The notes below the pieces were generated by a model. The model ran no database searches. It was not told where the DNA came from and saw only the letters and a program-made list of their open reading frames with translations. The position numbers and the translations under genes were made by a program. A stretch of DNA of 64,000 bases, from contig NZ_JAEKMH010000002.1 in NCBI RefSeq assembly GCF_016411825.1, positions 434,001 to 498,000 on the forward strand, in the 5' to 3' direction. The first letter of the stretch is position 1. The number at the start of each line of letters is the position of its first letter. Source of the DNA: Devosia sediminis (GTDB lineage Bacteria; Pseudomonadota; Alphaproteobacteria; Rhizobiales; Devosiaceae). This document shows positions 9,419-18,209 of this stretch, piece by piece.

Positions 9419-10120
9419 GTGTTTGCGTACAAGCTTTTTCTGTCGAGTACTGCGCTTTGCGGATGCCTTCTGGGACTGATGAACAGCGCCTCTGCGCAAA
9501 GTCCCATCATCGGCGTCGACACCGCCACCTTCACGGGGCCGGGCCAGACAGTCAGTGATGACTTCGGCTTTGCCGAAATATTCACCGCCGGGTTCGACGG
9601 AACCTATTCGGGTACCTTGACGCAGGGGATCTACAAATACGATGCCGGCAGGCTGCTTCTGACCGGTTCACTGGACTTCCCACACAATCGGTTTGATCGT
9701 GAGGTCGTCGTCATCGGGGGGACATTGGCGGCGTCGGGCGACGTCTGGGGCAATCACGGCATTCAGCTGGCTAATGACGGGATTCTGGAAATCACCGACG
9801 GCCTGTTTACTTCTGAAGTGAACGGCTACGACTTCGGTTTTGGTGACAAGGACCGCGGCGTGCTGGTGACCGGGGTCGTCACGATCGACTCTGTCAGGGG
9901 TGCCACGCCGTTTTATGGCGCCATCCGGCTTCGGAACGGCGCCGATCTCATGGTGCTCAGCCCCCGATTTACGTTCGACTCCGAACGCTTCGACATCGAT
10001 GGCACCTCGACCCTGCGGTTGGCTAGCCAAGGCAGCCTGATCCCCGTCCTGGTGGCGGATGGCGCGACACTGCACGCTGACGTCGATACGGGCGCCAACG
10101 AGGTCACCGGTGGCGTATAG
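9419..10120 (+). CDS. 5' fragment of interrupted autotransporter
   Basis: 233 residues up to the TAG. It has the signal peptide and the first part of the beta-helix passenger but no translocator, so it would be released to the periplasm if expressed. See the pseudogene entry for the whole gene. Confidence 0.65.
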   Translation: MFAYKLFLSSTALCGCLLGLMNSASAQSPIIGVDTATFTGPGQTVSDDFGFAEIFTAGFDGTYSGTLTQGIYKYDAGRLLLTGSLDFPHNRFDREVVVIGGTLAASGDVWGNHGIQLANDGILEITDGLFTSEVNGYDFGFGDKDRGVLVTGVVTIDSVRGATPFYGAIRLRNGADLMVLSPRFTFDSERFDIDGTSTLRLASQGSLIPVLVADGATLHADVDTGANEVTGGV

Positions 10121-10165
10121 AACAAGAATGGCACCGCACGACTGACACTTTGGGGGCCGGGTGAC

Positions 10166-12304
10166 GTGGTGTCCAACGGCGTGAATGTCAACGCGGGTAC
10201 CCTCGTAGCGTCCTACAGAACCCTGCCCTTATCCGCATACGTTGCGGCCGGCACGACCGTCGACATGGGCAACCCGAATTCAGGCTATGGTCATGCAGAC
10301 GACGGCAGTTACGCCGGCACCATCAGCGGCGCGGGTGCGCTCATCAAATCAGGGTCGGGCGTTCTGACCTTGACGGGCGATCATGCCTTTACCGGCGGCA
10401 CCACGATTACCGGTGGCACGTTGCGCCTTGGCGAGGGCGGTTCGAGCGGAATGATCGCCGGCAATGTCGTCAACAACGGCACTTTAATATTCGAGCGCAG
10501 CGACGACGTCCGCTTTGCCGGCGCAATCTCCGGCAGTGGCGCGGTCGTCAAGGCCGGGGATGGCGTGTTGACGCTCACCGGCGAGCATACTTTTACCGGT
10601 GGCACCAGCATTACCGGCGGTTCGCTGCGTATTGGCGGTGGTGGCACCAGCGGCATGATCCACGGCGACATCAACAACGACGTCTATCTGACTTTCGACC
10701 GCTCCGATAACGCCCGCTATTCCGGATCGATTTCGGGCAGCGGCTCCGTGTGGAAAGCGGGCGCAGGACAACTGGAGCTGACCGGCATCAGCACCCATAC
10801 CGGCCAAACCATCGTCCAGGCGGGGAGCGTGATCATCAATGGTCGGCTCACCGACTCCTACATGTTCGTCGAGGCCGGAGCGCGCCTCGGCGGAGGCGGT
10901 TCGGTGAATGGCTTCACCATCGAATCGGGCGGTCGAGTAGCGCCCGGCAATTCGGTCGGTACGCTGACGGTCCTGGGCGATGTCCAGTTCGATCCGGGGT
11001 CCTTCTTCGATGTCGAAATCGAGGGCGATCGCAGTGATCTCCTGCGCGTCGCCGGGGCGGCCGGGATTGACGGCGGCACGATCAATGTCCTGGGTGCGGC
11101 CGGCGGCGCCAGCAGCGGACGCTACACCGTCCTGACGGCCGGCAGCGGCGTTACCGGCCGGTTCACAGCGGTTGCCGACGACCTTCCCGATATCGATTTT
11201 GTCGATGTCTACGATGGCAGCAGCGTGCAACTGGTGGCGCGGGCGACGGCGAACACGTCGACCCTCTCCGCTAAATCCAACGGGGTGGCCGCGACAGCTG
11301 GCGTCATCGAGACGGTGTCGATGTTCACCAGCATGTTGGGCGGCAGGATGTCGGGTGGGCCACAGCCATCGGCGACCACAGCGCCGCTCGCCTATGTCAG
11401 CGCCGGGCGTGGCGAGGCCGCAGCGGCCATCGATCAGGCTGTGGCGCCCCTTCATGCCGAGCCGTCCGGCCTATCCGTCTTCGTGCAGGGCATGGGCGGG
11501 ACGGAGTCCGTTGCCGGGCAGGGCGCCGCCAGTGGCCTCGACGCATCGATGGGCGGCGTGCTCGGAGGGATCGAATACGCCAATCTGGTCAGCAACACCG
11601 TCTTCGGCGTGGCCGGCGGGTATAGCGCGTCCGGCGTTCGGGTCACCGACGGCAGCGCCAGGCTGGGCACCGCCCATCTCGGTCTTTATGGCAGCCAGGG
11701 CCTGGGCGACCTCACGCTCAGCGGGGCGCTTGGCTATCATTGGGGCACGATCGACCTGTCGCGCAATATTGGTTTTGGCGGCGGTGGCGGAACCACGGCG
11801 ACCGGGTCGGCCTCCATGCATGCCGTGACGGGTTCGCTCGAAGCCTTCTACGATGTGGGCAGCCAGGTCGGCGCGGGCTGGAGCATCGGCCCGGTCGCGA
11901 GCCTCCATGCCGTCAATGCCTATCGAGGCGCCTATGGCGAAACCGGCGCCGGCATCCTCAACCTGCAGGTGGGCGCCGATGCGGTGACGCGCATCGACGG
12001 CAATATCGGCCTGCGCATCGGCGGCGAGTTCGATTTTGGCGGCTTCATTCTCACGCCACAGACGGAGCTGCGCTACGAACGGCAGTTGATCAACACCGCC
12101 GGTAGCGGGCAGGCGACAATCGCCCAGGCCGGCGCGTCGTTTGCGCCGCAGGTGTCGACCGGCGCGCAGGACCAGCTCGGCATCGGGCTGGCGCTCGGCG
12201 TCGAGTTTGCGGACAATTTCAGTGTAGCGGCCAGCTATGACGGCTCGTTTGGCCAGGGCACGCAGTCCCATCGCGGGCTGGCGACGATGTCGCTCAAGTT
12301 CTAG
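10166..12304 (+). CDS. 3' fragment of interrupted autotransporter: repeats and beta-barrel
   Basis: 712 residues if counted from the first in-frame GTG after the stop, with no Shine-Dalgarno site seen there. It holds three passenger repeats (residues 51-119, 120-187, 188 onward), the APGNSVGTLTV region (about 265) and the autotransporter barrel (about 430-712, starting VFVQGMGG). Without a signal peptide it is not expected to reach the outer membrane on its own. Confidence 0.65.
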   Translation: MVSNGVNVNAGTLVASYRTLPLSAYVAAGTTVDMGNPNSGYGHADDGSYAGTISGAGALIKSGSGVLTLTGDHAFTGGTTITGGTLRLGEGGSSGMIAGNVVNNGTLIFERSDDVRFAGAISGSGAVVKAGDGVLTLTGEHTFTGGTSITGGSLRIGGGGTSGMIHGDINNDVYLTFDRSDNARYSGSISGSGSVWKAGAGQLELTGISTHTGQTIVQAGSVIINGRLTDSYMFVEAGARLGGGGSVNGFTIESGGRVAPGNSVGTLTVLGDVQFDPGSFFDVEIEGDRSDLLRVAGAAGIDGGTINVLGAAGGASSGRYTVLTAGSGVTGRFTAVADDLPDIDFVDVYDGSSVQLVARATANTSTLSAKSNGVAATAGVIETVSMFTSMLGGRMSGGPQPSATTAPLAYVSAGRGEAAAAIDQAVAPLHAEPSGLSVFVQGMGGTESVAGQGAASGLDASMGGVLGGIEYANLVSNTVFGVAGGYSASGVRVTDGSARLGTAHLGLYGSQGLGDLTLSGALGYHWGTIDLSRNIGFGGGGGTTATGSASMHAVTGSLEAFYDVGSQVGAGWSIGPVASLHAVNAYRGAYGETGAGILNLQVGADAVTRIDGNIGLRIGGEFDFGGFILTPQTELRYERQLINTAGSGQATIAQAGASFAPQVSTGAQDQLGIGLALGVEFADNFSVAASYDGSFGQGTQSHRGLATMSLKF
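10316..10840 (+). repeat. Tandem passenger repeats, about 205 bases each
   Basis: Units start near 10316, 10523 and 10727. The first two are close copies in both DNA and protein (ISG-G--VK-G-GVLTLTG-H-FTGGT-ITGG, then SGMI and SD--R--G). The third is shorter and more diverged. They code for stacked beta-helix coils of the autotransporter passenger. Confidence 0.85.
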
Positions 12305-12321
12305 ACGGGACAGATGGCGGC

Positions 12322-12894
12322 ATGAGCGATTGGCATGCCTACCACCAGACTTCGGCACAATTGCCCCCCAGGGAGCTTTTGCTCAAGGCGCTTGAGGTCG
12401 CCAACGGACCGGCCCGGGCCACGGACATCGGCTGCGGGTCGGGCCGGGATACGCTGCATCTCGTGGCCGAAGGCTGGGAGGTCGAAGCGCTGGACTCAAG
12501 CGCCGAGGCGCTGGCCCTCTTGGCCGCAAAAACGCCCCCAGCCGCGCGCGGAAGACTGACGCTCACCCAAGCCACGATGGAGGACGCCACGTTGCGTCCG
12601 GCCCGGCTGGTCTATGCGGCGATGTCGCTGCCTTTCTGCGCACCCTCGGAGGCGCCAGCCCTGTGGAGCCGGATCGCGGCCGCGGTCGAACCGGGCGGTG
12701 TGTTTGCCGGTCATTTCTTCGGCCCGCGCGATGCCTGGGCGGCCAACGGGCTGTGGACGCTGTCGCGCCTCGATCTCGACACCATGCTGTCGGGCTGGTC
12801 CGTTCTCCACCTGACCGAGTTCGAAGGCATGCGGACCACAGCTACCGGGCACGAGAAGTGGTCGCATATCTTCGAGGTGGTGGCGCGGCGCTAG
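12322..12894 (+). CDS. Class I SAM-dependent methyltransferase
   Basis: 190 residues. The SAM-binding motif I is DIGCGSGRD (35-43), followed by an acidic motif II (ALDSS, about 56-60) and a YAAMSLPFC motif near 98. Overall it resembles TehB/UbiE-type small methyltransferases. Substrate unknown. It starts 17 bases after the autotransporter and converges with the glycoside-hydrolase-like gene, overlapping its end by 4 bases. Confidence 0.85.
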   Translation: MSDWHAYHQTSAQLPPRELLLKALEVANGPARATDIGCGSGRDTLHLVAEGWEVEALDSSAEALALLAAKTPPAARGRLTLTQATMEDATLRPARLVYAAMSLPFCAPSEAPALWSRIAAAVEPGGVFAGHFFGPRDAWAANGLWTLSRLDLDTMLSGWSVLHLTEFEGMRTTATGHEKWSHIFEVVARR

Positions 12895-14480
12895 CCCTCC
12901 ACCCGCCGCAGCACCAGCGCCAGGTTCGGCTTGGGCTGGATGAACAAGAGGTCGCCGCGGGTGACACGCTCCGCAACCGGCGTTTCGGTCATGTCCCAGG
13001 TGTCGAGCACGGCGGCGCTGTAGAACTGGTCGGGCGGGGTGGGCACGACCACTTCGCGCGGCTGCCGCTGGCCGAAATAGGCGAGGTAATATTCGCCCGG
13101 GACATGGGCGATGGGATAGGGGAAGCGGATTTTCGGCCAATCCTCCTCGCCCTTGGCGGGCTTGGACATTTCGGGCCCGGTGACGTTGTCGGCACCATAT
13201 TTCATGATGCGGTGATTGCGATTGTCCAGCATGGGTTCGAGCGCGGCATCCGGCGCTGCCTCGAGGATCTCGCGTAGAAAGGCAATGCGCGCGACGCTGT
13301 CGCCAATCAACTTGCCGCCCTTGGCCCACCAGAGGATTTCGGCGTCGTTGTAGTAGGTCTCGCCATGGGTGACATGGCCGCCATTGACCACGCCCAGCCA
13401 GAACTTATGCACCAGGTCGCGGCCGCTGATATTGCCCCACTGCTCGGCAATGTCGCCCTCGTAGCAGCATTCGTCGACCGAGACCGGCTTGCCGAAGCGC
13501 TCGCGCCAAAGCAGCGAATGCTCGGTCTCAGGGCGCTGGATGCTGACATGGGTGAGCCGCTTGTCGGTCCAGTCATAGAGCGGGAAGGCATTGTGGATGG
13601 AGAGCAGGTGGCCGAACGGATCAGCGTCGGCGACGACGCCGATCATCCGGTCCCAGTCGGCCAGCGACTTGTTTTCCATGAAGTCATATTCATTGGCCAT
13701 CGACCACCAGACATTGGGGAAGGCGGCGAGGCGCGCCACGATGTAGCGCAGGTAGCGGTCGTCCTGCTCCGCCGACATGCGCGAAAAGCCCCAGCGGTCA
13801 TAGGGGTGCAGGAGGATCAGGTCGGCTTCGACGCCGATGTCGCCGAGCTGGCGGATGCGCTTTTCGAGGTGCTGGAAATAGGCCGGATTGGGCCGGTCGA
13901 GATCGAACTCCCAACCGGCGTCCTCGACCTTGCCCGGCCAGGTGCTGGAGCCCTGCTTGATTAGCGCAAAGGGGTAATGCGGCGGCTCGTTCTGGTTGTA
14001 GCGATAGTGCTTGGGAAAGACGCACATGCGGATCTTGGTGAAGGGCGCCTCGGCGAGAGTTGCAAGGGTCTCCTCCTCCAGCGCGTCGCCCTGGTGGTTC
14101 CAGGCATAGGCCGTGGTGCCGATATTGAGATAGCGGGTGCCGTCAGCGTAGCGGAAGTCGAACGTGTCGGCGACGCGGACCGGGCCATGATCGCCTGGTT
14201 TCGCGGGCCCCACGTCAAGCGTGGCGGCAAGGCCATCGAGGCCGGGCGCATTGCTCGTCGTGCGGCACTGCCAGGGGCCCTGCTGGTCGGGCAGGAAGCG
14301 GATGCGGTAGATGCCCTCGCCATCGTAGAAGCCGGGAACTTCGATCGAGCGGGTACCCCGGGTGAAGGTCGCGGACAGGGTGACGTCGAGAAAGGGATTG
14401 CCACTGGCGGGACCGCGCAGGGTCAGTTCATGAGGGGCCCAGAGTGTGGGCCCGGCTTCGGGGAAGGCGATGTCCTGCAT
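12891..14480 (-). CDS. DUF5060/DUF4038-type glycoside hydrolase-like protein
   Basis: 529 residues with no signal peptide. An N-terminal beta-sandwich (DUF5060-like, 1-100, with VPGFYDGEGIYRIRFLPDQQGPW) precedes a TIM-barrel glycosidase-like domain (YLNIGTTAYAWNHQ, KIRMCVFPKHYRYN, WWSMANEYDFM, VSVDECCYEGDI) and a C-terminal DUF5605-like part. NEYD near 265 and DECCYEG near 345 are good candidates for the acid/base and nucleophile carboxylates. It follows an extracytoplasmic sugar-binding protein by 94 bases, so it probably trims an imported oligosaccharide in the cytoplasm. Confidence 0.75.
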   Translation of the reverse strand: MQDIAFPEAGPTLWAPHELTLRGPASGNPFLDVTLSATFTRGTRSIEVPGFYDGEGIYRIRFLPDQQGPWQCRTTSNAPGLDGLAATLDVGPAKPGDHGPVRVADTFDFRYADGTRYLNIGTTAYAWNHQGDALEEETLATLAEAPFTKIRMCVFPKHYRYNQNEPPHYPFALIKQGSSTWPGKVEDAGWEFDLDRPNPAYFQHLEKRIRQLGDIGVEADLILLHPYDRWGFSRMSAEQDDRYLRYIVARLAAFPNVWWSMANEYDFMENKSLADWDRMIGVVADADPFGHLLSIHNAFPLYDWTDKRLTHVSIQRPETEHSLLWRERFGKPVSVDECCYEGDIAEQWGNISGRDLVHKFWLGVVNGGHVTHGETYYNDAEILWWAKGGKLIGDSVARIAFLREILEAAPDAALEPMLDNRNHRIMKYGADNVTGPEMSKPAKGEEDWPKIRFPYPIAHVPGEYYLAYFGQRQPREVVVPTPPDQFYSAAVLDTWDMTETPVAERVTRGDLLFIQPKPNLALVLRRVEG

Positions 14481-14574
14481 GGTGCGGCCGTTCGGTCAAT
14501 TGGTCGGAAATGGAGCCGGCACGGGGAGTGTGCCGGCTCCGTCGACGTGGCGGGGAGGTCGCCGCCAGCCGGTG

Positions 14575-15855
14575 TCAGGCCCGTGCCAGAATGGCGTTGG
14601 AATCCTCGACATAGATGCGGCCGGCTTCCGTGGTGTCGATCTGTCCGAACGAGACCTGCTGGCTGAGTTCGCGGAACTTGGTTTCCACCTCCGAGGCGCC
14701 ACGCGGAGGCGGTGGCGGGATGGGGGTGGCGACCGGGGTCACGGCGGCCACGAAATCAAGCGACTGGCGGGTGATGTCGTCGAGCTCGGGCGCCAGGATC
14801 GCCTGCATCGAGGGGGATGAGGGCACGCCGCGCTCCACGCCCAGGATCTTCACCCCGGTGGGGTTCATGACCAGGAAATTGGCGAGGCTGACTGCGTCGG
14901 ACTTGTGCTGCGAACCAGACCAGATCGACAGGTGCTGCGAGGGGCGGATGAACTGGCCCATCGTATCGCCGGCGCCCTGCGGATACATGGCCATGCCGAG
15001 CGGCTTGGGGGTCGCGCTCTGCAGCGCCACGACCTGGTTGGAATGGCCGAAATTGGTGCCGGCACGACCCTGGATGAGCAGGTTCTCGGCAATGGATTCG
15101 ATGTCGAGGGCGGCCACGTCGGCCGGTGGAATGGCGCCGCGCTCGCGCGCCGCGGCCCACATGTCGAACCATTCGGTGACGACTTCCTGACCAACCCCGA
15201 CGGCCTGGCCGTCATAGAGCTGGAAGCCCTTCTGGCGGACATAGTTTTCGAAGACCAGCGCATTGCCGCTGCCATCGCTCATGCCGAAGAAGCTGCCGTC
15301 GCCGGCCTTGGTCACGGCCTCGGCCATGTCGAACCACTGGTCCCAGGTCGAGTCGATCGCGATGTCTGCGAAGCCGGCGGCCGCGTAGGCATCCTTGTCA
15401 TAGTACATGGTGGTCGTGTTGTTGCCGAGGTTGATGCCGTAGAGCTTGCCATCGACGCGCAGGGAATCGACCGACGAGGCCGGCCAGTCGCTGATGTCGA
15501 GCTCGTTGCCGACATAGTCGTCGAGCGGCTCGAGTACGCCGCGCTGGGCATATTCGGCAATCTGGCTGTAACCCAGCTGCATGATGTCGGGCGCGCCGCC
15601 ACCGGCGATCTTGGTGGTGAGGCTGACGAAATAGTCGGCCGTCGAGCCCAGCGACTCCGCCTGGACATCGAGGCCCGGCTGCGTGGCCACGAATTCGTCG
15701 ATGGCCTTGAGCGTGCGCTCCATGCGGTTCTGACCGCCCCACCACATCATGCTGATCTGGCGCTGTTCCTGCGCCCAGGCGGGCAGGGCGGTCATGGCCG
15801 CGGCGGCCCCACCCAGTTGCAGCAGTGTTCTGCGATTGATTGACCGACCCATCAT
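14575..15855 (-). CDS. Tat-exported sugar ABC transporter substrate-binding protein
   Basis: 426 residues, family 1 solute-binding protein. A twin-arginine signal (NRRTLLQLGGAAAAMTALPAWAQ) sits at about 8-29. The mature part has the usual WWGGQNRMERTLKAIDEF and APDIMQLGYSQIAEYAQRG regions. An ATG doublet at 15855/15852 follows GAGGAGGAA; either could start. No permease or ATPase gene is adjacent, so the importer must be shared or encoded elsewhere. It forms a unit with the DUF5060 enzyme downstream. Confidence 0.87.
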   Translation of the reverse strand: MMGRSINRRTLLQLGGAAAAMTALPAWAQEQRQISMMWWGGQNRMERTLKAIDEFVATQPGLDVQAESLGSTADYFVSLTTKIAGGGAPDIMQLGYSQIAEYAQRGVLEPLDDYVGNELDISDWPASSVDSLRVDGKLYGINLGNNTTTMYYDKDAYAAAGFADIAIDSTWDQWFDMAEAVTKAGDGSFFGMSDGSGNALVFENYVRQKGFQLYDGQAVGVGQEVVTEWFDMWAAARERGAIPPADVAALDIESIAENLLIQGRAGTNFGHSNQVVALQSATPKPLGMAMYPQGAGDTMGQFIRPSQHLSIWSGSQHKSDAVSLANFLVMNPTGVKILGVERGVPSSPSMQAILAPELDDITRQSLDFVAAVTPVATPIPPPPPRGASEVETKFRELSQQVSFGQIDTTEAGRIYVEDSNAILARA

Positions 15856-15939
15856 TTCCTCCTCAGGGCGATGTCCAAAGGCACGGCGCCCCGCCTCATT
15901 CTCCGGAGGCTCTGGTCACCCTGTCTTGTATGGAAGATT

Positions 15940-16012
15940 GCGCATTATTTTTAGCTTGTCACCAGAAAATGCAGATATAGCGCGAAAAACCGCAGTTAAA
16001 CGCATAATGCGC
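15940..16012. promoter_or_regulatory. AT-rich control region with long-spaced inverted repeat
   Basis: Upstream of the sugar-binding-protein gene, GCGCATTAT (15940-15948) is repeated exactly inverted as ATAATGCGC (16004-16012), 55 bases apart. The region between is AT-rich compared with the surroundings. Possible paired operator half-sites; no regulator gene is adjacent. Confidence 0.35.
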
Positions 16013-16046
16013 GAGCAAATGACATGCGTTTTATGTGATTTGGCCG

Positions 16047-16508
16047 CTACTTGGCGGTCCGGTCGTCCAGGCGCAGATGGGTTTGCGCAACATGGTCGCG
16101 AAACGCCTTATGGCGCTCGTCGCCCATGTTCTCGTACGTGGTGAGCAGCCTGCGGACGTGTTCCGACCCGTCATGGCGACCGCGACGATACTCGGCGTGA
16201 AAGGGGCTCACGGAATTGCTCGCCTCGACGAGGCGCATGCGGGCGGCAGAACCGGCCCCCGGCCATGCCCGATCCAGGGCCTCGGCCATGATGTCCACGA
16301 CGGTGTCCTGGTCCGGCATGCCAGACATGTAGACGACGGCAACCGCGTGAGTGGTTAGCACTTCCAGGAAACCCACGACATAGGGGTCGGTGAAGACCTG
16401 CCGGGGCAGGGGACCACCCAGTTTTTCCTCAAAGCCGAAGAACATGGATCCGATATAGAGGCCGGCTTGCTCGACTGCAGCGGGTCGCTTGTCCTCGAAG
16501 CCGAACAT
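16047..16508 (-). CDS. Hypothetical cytoplasmic protein
   Basis: 153 residues from ATG 16508, preceded by an excellent GGAGGAAACG site; the longer frame to 16784 is a shadow of the next gene. Mostly helical, no signal peptide, begins MFGFEDKRPAAVEQAGLYIG. The C-terminal third is rich in Arg and His (EYRRGRHDGSEHVRRLL). No family recognised. About 98 bases downstream of the secreted hypothetical gene on the same strand. Confidence 0.7.
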   Translation of the reverse strand: MFGFEDKRPAAVEQAGLYIGSMFFGFEEKLGGPLPRQVFTDPYVVGFLEVLTTHAVAVVYMSGMPDQDTVVDIMAEALDRAWPGAGSAARMRLVEASNSVSPFHAEYRRGRHDGSEHVRRLLTTYENMGDERHKAFRDHVAQTHLRLDDRTAK

Positions 16509-16606
16509 CGTTTCCTCCGTGGTCCGGGCCGATATCCGTGTAACGCGCCGCCGGGGCGCAGGCCCCGCTCCATCGAAGATCGTCTGCCAGTCTACGGGCC
16601 CGCGTT

Positions 16607-17155
16607 TCAGTCCCCGGCGACGAACGCCGTCCATTCGCCGTCCTCGGCGATGTAGACGCGCCACCAGAACCAGCCGCCAAAGGCGCCCATGTCGTCGAAC
16701 TCCGCCTCGGTGACGAGACGGTAGGCATCGACGGTCTGTTCCGGCGTCAACGCCGCAAGGTCCACCACGGCCAGATAGGGCCATACATAGCTGTCATTGC
16801 CATCTTCAGAGGGCAGGATCGCATAGGGCATTTCGAGGAGGTTGCGCAGCAGGGCCAAGGTCGGCCGACCCGCGGGGTCGTCATTCTGCTCGCGCAGATA
16901 GGCCACAGGATCGTCCGGGCCGCCATAGCTGACCGTTGGCGGGAACTCCTGGGCCTCCATGATCGGCCGCAGGCTTTCGATGTCGCCGGTCCGGGTTGCC
17001 GCGATCAGCTTGTCGCGCATGGCTTTGACCGGCTTGGGCAGGGCGGAGAAATCATCGCTGATGGCGACATTGGCGTAGGGATCGAATGCTTCGTCCTGCG
17101 CTTGGACGGGCGCTGCGAGAACAGTCAGCATCAACAGGAGGGCGGGACGGCGCAT
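16607..17155 (-). CDS. Secreted hypothetical protein
   Basis: 182 residues from ATG 17155, with GAGGAG upstream. Residues 1-20 are a Sec signal (MRRPALLLMLTVLAAPVQAQ). The mature part has a charged helix followed by a Trp-rich C-terminus (FGGWFWWRVYIAEDGEWTAFVAGD), suggesting a small beta-domain. No named family recognised. It is divergent from the DUF892 gene. Confidence 0.7.
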   Translation of the reverse strand: MRRPALLLMLTVLAAPVQAQDEAFDPYANVAISDDFSALPKPVKAMRDKLIAATRTGDIESLRPIMEAQEFPPTVSYGGPDDPVAYLREQNDDPAGRPTLALLRNLLEMPYAILPSEDGNDSYVWPYLAVVDLAALTPEQTVDAYRLVTEAEFDDMGAFGGWFWWRVYIAEDGEWTAFVAGD

Positions 17156-17288
17156 GATGGGTCTCCTCGCGGGGATCATCGGATCATGAGGGCAAGAGAG
17201 CAAGTCCCGAGGTCGTCCGACCAGAGGAATCGTGATGGAGCATTCTGCCGATGCTGACGTTGGCCGGTCTCTAAAACAGGAGACAGCC

Positions 17289-17795
17289 ATGACGACCGCA
17301 AGGGACATTTACATCACTGGCCTCAAGAATGCCCATGCCATGGAGAACCAGGCGCTGGCGATCATGAAGCCGCAATTGCAGCGCATCGAAAGCTACCCTG
17401 ACGTGGCCGAGCGGCTCAGCCAGCACATTGCCGAGACCGAGGGCCAGATCGAGCGTCTGGACCAGTTGCTGGACCGCGCCGGCACGGACCGCTCGGGGCT
17501 CAAGGATACGGCGATGAGCATTGCCGGAACCATGGCCGCGCTGGGCCACACCATCGCGCCGGACGAAATCGTCAAGAACAGCTTTGCCAACTATGCCTTC
17601 GAGAACTTCGAAATCGCCGCCTACAAGTCGCTGCTGGCTCTTGCCGACGAAGCCGGCGACGAGGAGGCCATCGCGCTGCTCGAAACCAATCTAGAGGAGG
17701 AAATCGCCATGGCAGAGTGGCTCGACGAGAATATCGAGCCGCTGACCCTGCGGTTTGCGTCGCTGGCCAGCATGGGCGCCGACGCCAAGCGGTGA
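17289..17795 (+). CDS. YciE/YciF-type ferritin-like protein (DUF892)
   Basis: 168 residues from ATG 17289, with AGGAG 7 bases upstream. Four-helix ferritin-like fold: MTTARDIYITGLKNAHAMENQAL, HIAETEGQIERLDQLL and YKSLLALADEAGDEEAIALLETNLEEE carry the E...E..H type di-metal ligand pattern. DUF892 proteins are linked to oxidative and other stress. Monocistronic as far as can be seen. Confidence 0.88.
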   Translation: MTTARDIYITGLKNAHAMENQALAIMKPQLQRIESYPDVAERLSQHIAETEGQIERLDQLLDRAGTDRSGLKDTAMSIAGTMAALGHTIAPDEIVKNSFANYAFENFEIAAYKSLLALADEAGDEEAIALLETNLEEEIAMAEWLDENIEPLTLRFASLASMGADAKR

Positions 17796-17834
17796 CGGCA
17801 GCGACAATCACTGGGCCCGCAAGGGCCTGGTGAC

Positions 17835-18125
17835 TTATTGCAGGATGCGCTCGAGATTGTATTCGCCGTTGCGGATGCGCTCGGGCAATTGCTCGATGAG
17901 GTCGGCGGCGGCCTCGTCGCCATGCATCTTCACAAAGGTGGCAAGGGCGGCGAACAGCGAGGCATGGGCGAGCGAAGCCGGCTCCAGCCCATCTTCTTCC
18001 GCGCTGTTCCAGGCTTCCGCCAGATATTCGAGCGCGAGCTGACGCTCCGATTGGGCAGGGTCGAACGGACCTGTGCCGGAAGCGGGCGAAAAGATAGTTT
18101 TGGGCGTGCTCATGGGTCCGGGCAT
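17835..18125 (-). CDS. Small hypothetical protein
   Basis: 96 residues, or 92 from the second in-frame ATG at 18113. An unstructured Pro/Ser-rich N-terminus is followed by a helical body (SERQLALEYLAEAWNSAEEDGLE, ATFVKMHGDEAAADLIEQLPERI). Cytoplasmic and acidic. No family recognised; convergent with the DUF892 gene. Confidence 0.6.
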   Translation of the reverse strand: MPGPMSTPKTIFSPASGTGPFDPAQSERQLALEYLAEAWNSAEEDGLEPASLAHASLFAALATFVKMHGDEAAADLIEQLPERIRNGEYNLERILQ

Positions 18126-18209
18126 ATCACGACCCGATGGGCCTCGCGTGCAGGAAGTAAGCCGAAGGTTAACGGCGGGTAGGCAATTGCACCAAGTGAC
18201 CGGCCCCGT

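Larger units (their letters stand above)
9419..12304 (+). pseudogene. Autotransporter (type Va) interrupted by in-frame TAG
   Basis: One reading frame of 962 codons runs from GTG 9419 to TAG 12304 and is broken only by TAG at 10118-10120 (codon 234). The frame resumes at once with NKNGTARLTLWGPGD. Parts in order: Sec signal (1-26, ends SASA), a beta-helix passenger, tandem PATR-type repeats, a VAPGNSVGTLTV segment typical of autotransporters, and a C-terminal beta-barrel ending in Phe (MSLKF). Without readthrough the 5' product is a 233-residue secreted fragment and the barrel half has no signal peptide. Either a recent nonsense mutation, an amber readthrough switch, or a base error. Confidence 0.8.

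Noticed and set aside
10316-10840. Regular tandem repeats that could suggest a CRISPR array.
   Set aside because: Units are about 205 bases, translate in frame as beta-helix coils and have no short-repeat/spacer pattern.
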